Shown here: positions 8,349 to 14,240 of the stretch, piece after piece | Layout: each line of letters opens with the position of its first letter | Numbering within the stretch: position 1 is the first letter of the stretch | Assembly: GCA_035539855.1 (NCBI GenBank) | Contig: DATLHO010000306.1 | Location: forward strand, 1-15,450 | Direction of reading: 5' to 3' | DNA: 15,450 nucleotides | Origin: DATLHO01 sp035539855 | GTDB lineage: Bacteria; Bacteroidota; Ignavibacteria; OLB7 | The notes under the pieces: generated by a model | Database searches by the model: none | What the model saw: only the letters and a program-made list of their open reading frames with translations | What the model was told of the DNA's origin: nothing | Program-made: the position numbers and the translations under genes

Positions 8349-8571
8349 GACATGTGGGGATTGTCGCGAAACATGCTCGTCGCGACCGGCGACGCATGCG
8401 ATTCCGGGTCCGTCGCCGGCCCGGTTCTCCGCGGGCCCGGCGCCCGTCCGTCACGGAGCACCCGGCCGGTGAACGTAGAGACTCCGCATTACACGAAGAT
8501 TACACCGCGGCACACCGGCGCGGGACGCAGAGCTGCGGCCCGTCCTGAAGCGCCGCTCAACAGACACGGGC

Positions 8572-10053
8572 ATGGCACGAAAGAGAGTGTCCTCGGGAAT
8601 CGCGGGCGTCGACGAGATTCTCCACGGGGGATTCTTCACGAGCTCGAGCTACCTGATCGTCGGCAGCGCCGGCACGGGCAAGACGGTCATGTCGATGCAG
8701 TGGCTCGCGGCCGGTGTCGAGGCCGGAGAGCGCACGCTGTTCGTGACCCTCGCCGAGCCCGCGCACAAGATCCGCCAGAACGTCGAGAGCTTCGGCTGGC
8801 CGATCGATCGCATCGAGATCGTCGACCTGACGTACGTCGACGAGTCGAGCGGACCGGGCGAGGGTGAGTACGAGATCTTCCCGGCCAGCGACGTCGAGCG
8901 CATCCCGACGTGGCAGAACCTCTTTCGCGTCATCGAGGAGCAGCGGCCAAGCCGCATCGTCATCGACTCGCTGACGCAGTTGCGCTACCTCTCGGTCGAC
9001 GACTACCAGTTCCGCAAGCACCTGATGCGGCTCGTCAACTTCCTCGATCATTGCGGCTGTACCGCGCTGCTGGCCTACGAGCCCGTCGAGCTCGAGCAGG
9101 AGGCATCGGTGGCCCTTGCGGTCGACGGGATCATCCGGCTTCGCATGCAGGTCTCGCAGAACCGGGTGATCGGCCTGCGAAGCATGCAGGTCGAGAAGCT
9201 GCGCGGCTCGGATTTCATCTCGGGACTGCACCCGTTCCGCATCACGGCCACGGGCATGACGGTCTTTCCCCATCGCATCGAGCTGATCGACCGCACGCCG
9301 CCGAGCGAGGACATCCTGTCGACCGGTGTCACGGAGCTCGACGAGCTGCTGGCCGGCGGCATCGAGACCGGCACGACCTCGATGCTCACCGGACCGCCCG
9401 GCGTCGGCAAGAGTACCCTCTCGGTGCGGTTCGTCGCAACGGCGGCCGAGCGCGGCTACCCCGGCGTCATCTATGCGTTCGAGGAGTCGATCGACTCGAT
9501 CCTCCGCCGCAGCCGCAACGTCGGCATCGACGTCGAGCCCCTGCTCGCCGACGGGCGGATGAGGATCGTCCCGGTCAACGCCCTGCAGTTGTACCCCGAC
9601 GAGTTCCTCTCGATGGTCCGCCGTGACGTCGACGGTGGCGCTCGCGTCGTCTCGGTCGACAGCCTCCGCGGCTACACGCTCGCGATGGAGGAGTTCGGGA
9701 CGCCCGTCGCGCACCTTCACAACCTCGTGACGCACCTCAACCGCCGCGGCGTAACGACGATGCTCCTCAACGAGGTGGAGTTCATCACCGGAGACCTGCG
9801 CGCCACCGATCTCGGGGTAAGCCACGTCGCGGACAACATCGTGCTGATGCGCTATGCCGAGTACCGTAGCTCGGTGATCAAGGTCATCGGGTGTCTGAAG
9901 AAGCGGCTGGGCGGATTCCAGCCCGAGCTCCGCGAACTGAAGATCTCGTCCGATGGAATCCATGTGAGCGGGAAGCTGTCGTTCCTCCGCGGCATTCTCT
10001 CCGGCATTCCTGCCTTTTCAATCGGCGCCGACGGTGAAACGATCGAGCGGTGA
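8572..10053 (+). CDS. KaiC-like double-domain RecA-superfamily ATPase
   Basis: A 493-residue protein with two KaiC ATPase domains in tandem, close to the 519 residues of cyanobacterial KaiC. Domain one has Walker A G-S-A-G-T-G-K-T (31-38) and a Walker B strand R-I-V-I-D-S-L (128-134). Domain two has Walker A G-P-P-G-V-G-K-S (274-281), the paired glutamates E304-E305 and Walker B V-V-S-V-D-S-L (359-365). In domain one the usual E-E pair is A61-E62. Aligning T-D-L-G-V-S-H-V (412-419) with the KaiC autophosphorylation loop keeps the S431 equivalent (S417) but replaces T432 with H418. Such KaiC-like proteins act as ATP-driven hexameric switches in stress or signalling roles, not necessarily clocks. 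No kaiA or kaiB is nearby. A hybrid histidine kinase follows immediately, suggesting a functional pair. No Shine-Dalgarno is visible at the ATG. Confidence 0.9.
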   Translation: MARKRVSSGIAGVDEILHGGFFTSSSYLIVGSAGTGKTVMSMQWLAAGVEAGERTLFVTLAEPAHKIRQNVESFGWPIDRIEIVDLTYVDESSGPGEGEYEIFPASDVERIPTWQNLFRVIEEQRPSRIVIDSLTQLRYLSVDDYQFRKHLMRLVNFLDHCGCTALLAYEPVELEQEASVALAVDGIIRLRMQVSQNRVIGLRSMQVEKLRGSDFISGLHPFRITATGMTVFPHRIELIDRTPPSEDILSTGVTELDELLAGGIETGTTSMLTGPPGVGKSTLSVRFVATAAERGYPGVIYAFEESIDSILRRSRNVGIDVEPLLADGRMRIVPVNALQLYPDEFLSMVRRDVDGGARVVSVDSLRGYTLAMEEFGTPVAHLHNLVTHLNRRGVTTMLLNEVEFITGDLRATDLGVSHVADNIVLMRYAEYRSSVIKVIGCLKKRLGGFQPELRELKISSDGIHVSGKLSFLRGILSGIPAFSIGADGETIER

Positions 10054-10057
10054 TTCG

Positions 10058-10075
10058 CCGGCCCCGCAGGGCCGG
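10058..10075 (+). other. Small hairpin between kaiC-like and kinase genes
   Basis: CCGGCCC (10058-10064) pairs with GGGCCGG (10069-10075) around a CGCA loop, directly after the KaiC-like stop codon. It lacks a T-run and may only modulate expression within the two-gene unit. Its presence, and the lower third-position GC of this stretch, argue that 10054-10111 is non-coding. Confidence 0.35.
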
Positions 10076-10111
10076 ACGCGGGCACACCAACGAAGCGGAG
10101 CGGCGACGCCA

Positions 10112-11989
10112 GTGCATCAGATCGATCTCTATCTCGCCAGTCCGGTCGATCGCCGGCTGCTCGCCGAGTTCCTCACGGGGCTCGGCTATCGCGTCTGCGT
10201 CGCCGACCTTTCGGACCCTGCTCCGACCGTGCGTTCGGGTGTGAGCCTCGTCATCGCCGATATCGGCGGCGCCCGGCGCTACGACCGACGCCTGCTCGAG
10301 CTCAAGTGGCGCGCGGGACCGTCGTTTCTGCCATTTCTCATCCTATTGTCGGCGACCGCGAAGGGGGAGCCCTGGCTCGCCATGGGCTACGACGACATCG
10401 TGCGCCAGCCCATTTCCAAGGTCGAGCTCAAGGCGCGTCTCGAAGCGCTGCTGCGCTACCGGTCGCAGTCCGAGCAGTACCGCGCGGTCTTCGAGGATGC
10501 GCTCATCGGCCTCGGGCGCATCGACGCCGAAGGACGCGTCGTGCTCGCGAACACGGCCTTTGCCACGATGCTCGGCTACGACTCGTTCGCCGATCTCGCG
10601 AATGCCGGCGCAGCCGCGTCCCGCGTGGCGCCGGCGCCGGAGGAGCTCGAAGCGAGCCTGCAGGAGAACGGGCATGTCGTCGGCCTCGCATCGATCTGGC
10701 GCCGGGCCGACGGAGGCAGCTTCCACGCGCTCGAGAACATCAGGCTGGTGCGCGATCCGGAGGGTGACGTGCTGTACTACGAGACGTCGATCGAGGACAT
10801 CACCGAGCGCGAGCGGCTGCACGCGCTCGAGCGCGAGGCACGACTGCAGGCCGAGACCGCGAGCCGATTGAAGGACGAGTTCCTCGCGGCGGTCTCGCAC
10901 GAGCTGCGTACGCCGCTGACGGCGATCATCGGGTGGGCGACGATACTGCGTGAGGAGATTCCACCGGACACAACCGCCAGCGAGGGCCTCGAGATCATCG
11001 AGCGGCAGGGACGCGCGCAATCCAAGCTCATCGACGATCTGCTCGACATCTCGCGGATCATCACCGGCAAGCTCCGGCTCGAGCTGCGGCGCTTCGACAT
11101 TGCCGAGGCGATCAACGCCGCCATCGAGGCGATCCGTCCATCCGCCGAGCTCAAGGGTGTGCGACTGGTGGCGAGCGTCGAGCCCGGTGTCGGCATGATG
11201 ACCGGCGATGCGGCGCGGCTGCAGCAGGTCGTCTGGAATCTGCTGTCGAACGCCGTGAAGTTCACCGCCTGCGACGGTCTGGTGGAGCTGAGGCTCGAGC
11301 GCGTCGACGGCGCGATCGAGATCGTCGTGTCGGACACGGGCGAGGGCATCAGCGCGGACTTCCTGCCCTACGTCTTCGATCGGTTCCGCCAGGCCGACGG
11401 CCGCACGACACGGCGCCATGGCGGTCTCGGCCTGGGGCTCGCGATCGTCCACAATCTGGTCGGCCTGCACAACGGAAGCGTCCGCGTCGAAAGCGGCGGC
11501 AGGGGCCACGGGGCGCGCTTCACCGTGCGGTTGCCGACGACGTTCGATGCGTCTGCGCCCGCATCGGCCGACGGCGCCACCGCGACGACGACCCCACGGC
11601 GCCCGTCCCTCGACGGACTCGATGTCCTCGTCGTCGACGACGATCCGGACACGCGGTCTCTACTCCGCAGCGTACTTGCGCGCAGCGGGGCGCGCGTTGC
11701 GACCGCGTGCGACGTCGCGGAGGCGTTGGTGCACCTCGACGCCGCAACGCCCGATGTCCTGGTTTCCGACATCGGTATGCCCGGGCGTGACGGCTTCGAG
11801 CTGATCCGCGAGGTGCGCGCCCGCCTGGGCGCCGGCATCCCCGCTGTCGCGGTCACCGCGTACACGCGCGGCAGCGATCGCGACCGTGCTCTGGAAGAGG
11901 GTTTTCAGGCGTTCGTCGGCAAGCCGATCGAGCCCGATGCGCTCGTCGAGGTCGTCGCCGGTCTCACCGGACGCGGCCGGCGGACATGA
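10112..11989 (+). CDS. Hybrid histidine kinase: pseudo-receiver, PAS, HisKA, HATPase, receiver
   Basis: Soluble signalling kinase of 625 residues without membrane segments. Domains in order: a degenerate receiver (about 3-115) with D50 at the phosphoacceptor strand but no N-terminal acidic pair and R-Q-P in place of the K-P loop; a PAS/PAC sensor (about 123-235); a HisKA dimerisation helix with phosphoacceptor H263 in S-H-E-L-R-T-P-L; a HATPase domain with N380 (N box), D-T-G-E-G at 408-412 and G-G-L-G-L-G-L at 437-443; and a canonical C-terminal receiver with D509-D510, phosphoacceptor D553, T582 and K604. I chose GTG at 10112 because GGAG lies 11 bases upstream and the receiver fold begins at once; a longer GTG start at 10034 would overlap the kaiC-like gene by 20 bases. 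Adjacency to the KaiC-like ATPase suggests the kinase reads its state, possibly through the pseudo-receiver. No separate output regulator is visible. Confidence 0.9.
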   Translation: MHQIDLYLASPVDRRLLAEFLTGLGYRVCVADLSDPAPTVRSGVSLVIADIGGARRYDRRLLELKWRAGPSFLPFLILLSATAKGEPWLAMGYDDIVRQPISKVELKARLEALLRYRSQSEQYRAVFEDALIGLGRIDAEGRVVLANTAFATMLGYDSFADLANAGAAASRVAPAPEELEASLQENGHVVGLASIWRRADGGSFHALENIRLVRDPEGDVLYYETSIEDITERERLHALEREARLQAETASRLKDEFLAAVSHELRTPLTAIIGWATILREEIPPDTTASEGLEIIERQGRAQSKLIDDLLDISRIITGKLRLELRRFDIAEAINAAIEAIRPSAELKGVRLVASVEPGVGMMTGDAARLQQVVWNLLSNAVKFTACDGLVELRLERVDGAIEIVVSDTGEGISADFLPYVFDRFRQADGRTTRRHGGLGLGLAIVHNLVGLHNGSVRVESGGRGHGARFTVRLPTTFDASAPASADGATATTTPRRPSLDGLDVLVVDDDPDTRSLLRSVLARSGARVATACDVAEALVHLDAATPDVLVSDIGMPGRDGFELIREVRARLGAGIPAVAVTAYTRGSDRDRALEEGFQAFVGKPIEPDALVEVVAGLTGRGRRT

Positions 11990-12051
11990 TCGCCGTCGGG
12001 GACCGTGAGAGCAGGGCCGAGAGGGCGGTCGGCATCGAGGGTTGAAACGAG

Positions 12052-12085
12052 AACGGCCGGTCCATCGATCGATGGGCCGGCCGTT
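12052..12085. terminator. Bidirectional terminator hairpin between kinase and lipoprotein genes
   Basis: A 15-bp stem (12052-12066 with 12071-12085, one T-G wobble) closes a GATC loop. It lies 62 bases after the kinase stop and 25 bases after the lipoprotein stop on the opposite strand, so it can serve both convergent transcripts. Neither flank has a long T-run; the minus-strand side reads CTCGTTTC. Confidence 0.65.
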
Positions 12086-12110
12086 CGCCATTTGCCATGT
12101 CCGTCAAAGC

Positions 12111-12572
12111 CTACCCGCAGGTCACCGTCTGCTCGACGACTTCCTTGACGACGTTGCCATTGGCGTCGATCGAGATGCGCAGCTTGATCGTGACCGTGAA
12201 CGTACAGCCGTCGTCACGCGTGACACGAATGTGCAGCGTACCGGTCCAGCCGCCGAATCCATCCTCGTCGAAGCGCTGGTTGCCGTTGTCCGTGAAGACC
12301 ACGTGGTAGTTGCTGCCGCTTGCGCCGGTCACCCACTCGTTGGCCTTCCAGCTGTATGCGACACCGTTGCCGCGCACGACCTGGTGATAGTTGACATCGA
12401 ATTCGAGGATCTCGTTACCACAGCAATCGCTGCTGACGGCGATGGGGAACGTGAACCGATCCGGCACTGCCTTGCCGAATCCGTCCGAACTGCTCGACGA
12501 CGTCGGCGACTCCGGCGCGCATGCGGAGACGAAGACCATGAGAAGGGTGGCTGCGAGAAGAGAGAGTTTCAT
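12111..12572 (-). CDS. Small secreted lipoprotein of unknown function
   Basis: A 153-residue lipoprotein precursor: M-K-L-S start, hydrophobic core and a lipobox V-S-A-C with lipidated Cys18, followed by A-P-E, which does not carry the Asp+2 inner-membrane retention signal, so outer-membrane placement is likely. A serine linker (25-29) leads to a compact beta-rich domain of about 115 residues with C50, C51, C123 and C152, probably disulphide-bonded. The pattern S-D-C-C-G-N-E, then Y-H (62-63), then G-A-S-G-S-N-Y-H (83-90), and a final D-A-N-G-N-V strand ending in T-C-G resembles a widespread group of small secreted beta proteins of unknown function that I recall from many phyla; this similarity is from memory. 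Translation could begin further upstream, but the signal sequence fixes this ATG. No enzymatic motif is seen. Confidence 0.75.
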   Translation of the reverse strand: MKLSLLAATLLMVFVSACAPESPTSSSSSDGFGKAVPDRFTFPIAVSSDCCGNEILEFDVNYHQVVRGNGVAYSWKANEWVTGASGSNYHVVFTDNGNQRFDEDGFGGWTGTLHIRVTRDDGCTFTVTIKLRISIDANGNVVKEVVEQTVTCG

Positions 12573-12775
12573 GAGGTCCCCAACTGGAAAGGATGTGCGA
12601 GGACGGCTCCGCCTGCCCATTGTTATTGGCGGAGTGCGCCATCGCGTGAGCGAGGCGAAATGTCGAAGGGAATGCGCCGGCGTGAGCCCCGCACGAGCGC
12701 GCGGATACTCGGGGACATCAATGCGAGGTCCGTACGACGCCGAAAGCGAAGGGGGAGAGGGAGGGGGTCCTGTGG

Positions 12776-12919
12776 GTGGACGAACATACGTCGCGCGCGC
12801 GCCGCATCCAAGAGTCCGTGCATGTCGGCCGACGATTTATCTCGGAGCTTGGGCTCGACGCGCCGAACTCCGAAGCATTGCTGGCGACCCTGTGTCCCGA
12901 TGCGCAAAACCGCATTTAA
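12776..12919 (+). CDS. Possible 47-residue small protein
   Basis: Tentative gene starting at GTG behind a purine-rich run (AGGGGG at 12762-12767, about 8 bases upstream) and ending in TAA. The peptide begins V-D-E-H-T-S-R and contains a helix-prone basic segment (R-A-R-R-I-Q-E-S) followed by R-R-F-I-S-E-L-G-L and an acidic helix (S-E-A-L-L-A-T-L). Composition is protein-like but third-position GC is lower than in neighbouring genes. I recognise no family. It lies in the large gap ahead of the repeat-protein gene and could be an independent small gene or a remnant. Confidence 0.27.
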   Translation: MDEHTSRARRIQESVHVGRRFISELGLDAPNSEALLATLCPDAQNRI

Positions 12920-12963
12920 ATCAGCAATGCCGGGCGTCGAAATTGCCGTGAATTGATCGTTCC

Positions 12964-13071
12964 GTCCCCGCAAATGGGTTCGGGCACGGTTCCGGTAAGA
13001 ACTACAGGAACGAGTGCAATGGGGGACTGGTCATGAGCCAGTCGTTGTGAAACCGAAGGACTGAGGTGAGG
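12964..13071 (+). promoter_or_regulatory. Structured leader with competing helices before the repeat-protein gene
   Basis: Several pairings are possible in the bases before the start codon. GTCCCC (12964-12969) can pair with GGGGAC (13022-13027), enclosing a hairpin built from GCAC/GTGC (12984-12987 with 13014-13017) and GTTCC/GGAAC (12989-12993 with 13007-13011). The GAC of that outer stem is also part of GACTGG (13025-13030), which can instead pair with CCAGTC (13038-13043). That same arm can pair with GACTG at 13059-13063, which abuts the Shine-Dalgarno GAGG (13063-13066). Mutually exclusive helices next to a ribosome site are typical of riboswitches or attenuators; it matches no riboswitch class I know. 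Confidence 0.3.
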
Positions 13072-13073
13072 TA

Positions 13074-14126
13074 ATGAAGCGGAATCGTCTGAAGGAGATC
13101 ATCGCTCTCGCGGTCTGTGCGTGCACGCTCGCGGGAACGGCGGCGACGGCACAGGAGAGCTCGTCGGCATATACGGTCGGGTCGCTCGAGGCCTATGACG
13201 GATCGTTCGTCGTCAATCGCTTCGGCCTGCGCGACGGTCGGCTCGTGGCGTACGGTCGGCTCGTTCCGTCGGACATGTCGAGCAGCTCGTCGTTCGACGC
13301 GTCGGCGCTCGGCAACTGGACCGGCATCGGCACCGGCTACGGCGAGAGCGGCCGCGAGTCGCGCTCGACGATGGTCAGCGACAACGACGGACCGGTCTCG
13401 ATGAGCCTCGTTCGTCCGTCGGATGACGTGCGCGGACTCGACGTTCGATTCGGTCCGACCAGCGGTAACGATCGCGTCGCGACCGGCATCGACGTTCGCA
13501 TGGGTCCGACCAGCGGCAACGACCGCACGACGATCGATGCGAGCATGGGCGCCACGAGCGCGAACGACCGCACGACGATCGATGCGAAGATGGGCGCCAC
13601 GAGTGCGAACGATCGTTCGGCGATCGATCTGAAGTTCGGTCCGACCAGCGGCAACGACCGCGTTGCGTCACCGGACGCGATCGATCTGAAGTTCGGACCG
13701 ACCAGCGCGAACGATCGCACGCGGATCGACGCCGACTTCGGCGCGACCAGCGGCAACGACCGCACGACGATCGACGCCGAGCTCGGCGCGACGAGTGCGA
13801 ACGATCGCACCACGCTCGATGCGAGCATGGGCGCGACCAGCGGCAACGATCGCGTTGCCTCCGGCATCGACGTGCAGATGGGCGCGACCAGCGGCAACGA
13901 CCGCACCGCGCTGAGCCTCTCGTCGTCGAGCGAGGTCGTCGTTCCGGTGACGATCGTGAGCGCGTCGTGTGATGCGGTCAGCCTGTCGTTCGCTGGCAGT
14001 GAGTCGGTCGTCGTGTCGGCGTCGCCGAGCAGCAGCGACGACGTCCGCAGCACGCTGTGTGCTGTGGCCGACGCCCGCGAGAGCGCGCTCGTCTCGACGC
14101 ATCTCAATCGCCTGATCGGAGAGTAA
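13074..14126 (+). CDS. Secreted protein with ten tandem G-[AP]-T-S-[GA]-N-D-R repeats
   Basis: A 350-residue exported protein with an unusually strong ribosome site (GAGGTGAGG at 13063-13071). Residues 1-27 are a signal peptide (cleavage after A-T-A, near Q27). Residues 33-66 (V-V-N-R-F-G-L-R-D-G-R-L-V-A-Y-G-R-L) and 288-347 (V-V-V-P-V-T, then S-C-D-A-V-S-L-S-F, then L-C-A-V-A and L-N-R-L-I) look like the two halves of a common small secreted protein family whose members read R-F-x(4)-G-x-L-V-A-x-G-x-L and later C-x(2)-L-x-L and L-C-A-V. That family resemblance is recalled, not searched. Between them lies a Ser/Gly-rich stretch and ten 15-residue repeats (126-283), preceded by one decayed copy (about 112-125). 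Serine and Asp are abundant; no T9SS tail or catalytic motif is present. The repeats could form a beta-solenoid or bind calcium through N-D and I-D positions, which is speculation. Monocistronic, convergent with the intradiol dioxygenase. Confidence 0.85.
   Translation: MKRNRLKEIIALAVCACTLAGTAATAQESSSAYTVGSLEAYDGSFVVNRFGLRDGRLVAYGRLVPSDMSSSSSFDASALGNWTGIGTGYGESGRESRSTMVSDNDGPVSMSLVRPSDDVRGLDVRFGPTSGNDRVATGIDVRMGPTSGNDRTTIDASMGATSANDRTTIDAKMGATSANDRSAIDLKFGPTSGNDRVASPDAIDLKFGPTSANDRTRIDADFGATSGNDRTTIDAELGATSANDRTTLDASMGATSGNDRVASGIDVQMGATSGNDRTALSLSSSSEVVVPVTIVSASCDAVSLSFAGSESVVVSASPSSSDDVRSTLCAVADARESALVSTHLNRLIGE
13449..13922 (+). repeat. Ten coding repeats of 45-57 bases (TS[GA]NDR units)
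   Basis: Each unit encodes [FML]-G-[AP]-T-S-[GA]-N-D-R followed by six to ten residues that usually contain I-D. Protein copies begin at residues 126, 143, 158, 173, 188, 207, 222, 237, 252 and 269. Copies 1, 5 and 9 are longer (17, 19 and 17 residues) because V-A-T-G, V-A-S-P-D-A or V-A-S-G is inserted after N-D-R. The third residue of the motif reads P P A A P P A A A A along the array, so units 1-4 (13449-13634) and 5-8 (13635-13826) look like a duplicated four-unit block. Copies differ by many synonymous changes, so the array is not a very recent expansion. Confidence 0.85.
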
Positions 14127-14160
14127 CCCGGTATCGGGTGAGAATCGATTGCGGACAGAC

Positions 14161-14195
14161 AATGCGGGCCTGGCGAGATTCGCCAGGCCCGCATT
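14161..14195. terminator. Bidirectional terminator hairpin between repeat-protein and dioxygenase genes
   Basis: A perfect 16-bp stem (14161-14176 with 14180-14195) closes a GAT loop, 34 bases beyond the repeat-protein stop and 45 bases beyond the stop of the minus-strand dioxygenase. It is the only strong structure in the gap between these convergent genes and lacks a T-run on either side. Confidence 0.65.
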
Positions 14196-14240
14196 CATGG
14201 TGTTGAACCTCCAGTCGCTCATTCCGTCGCGCGCGCTGCG

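Larger units (their letters stand above)
12573..13073. other. 500-base intergenic region between divergent lipoprotein and repeat-protein genes
   Basis: This region must hold the divergent promoters of the two flanking exported-protein genes. Visible items are a TCCGCC/GGCGGA inverted repeat (12608-12613 and 12628-12633) in the lipoprotein leader with an AT-rich loop, a possible 47-codon gene at 12776-12919, an AT-rich ATTTAAAT patch near 12914-12921, and a structured leader from 12964 to the repeat-protein start. No convincing -7/-33 pair was found on either strand. Confidence 0.4.

Noticed and set aside
8557..9963. Minus-strand open frame of 468 codons opposite the KaiC-like gene
   Set aside because: The plus strand encodes clear Walker motifs; the antisense translation has no recognisable domain.
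10034..10111. Longer GTG start for the hybrid kinase overlapping the KaiC-like stop
   Set aside because: The extra 26 residues are Ser/Pro/Arg-rich with lower third-position GC, the stretch contains a hairpin, and no ribosome site precedes 10034. It cannot be fully excluded.
10343..11509. Minus-strand open frame of 388 codons opposite the kinase
   Set aside because: Antisense to unambiguous HisKA and HATPase motifs; no motif of its own.
12042..12956. Plus-strand open frame of 304 codons through the lipoprotein and the following gap
   Set aside because: It contains the terminator hairpin and is antisense to a clear lipoprotein; its translation is Arg-rich without motifs.
12964..13071. Leader considered as a c-di-GMP (GEMM) or TPP riboswitch
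   Set aside because: The conserved core sequences of those classes as I recall them are not present; only generic pairing is seen.
13449..13922. Repeat array considered as CRISPR or another non-coding tandem array
   Set aside because: Units are contiguous multiples of three in frame, differ by synonymous changes, and lack unique spacers.
13337..14194. Minus-strand open frame with its own repeats opposite the repeat protein
   Set aside because: The repetition is the mirror of the plus-strand repeats. It has no signal peptide, and the plus strand has a strong ribosome site and signal sequence.
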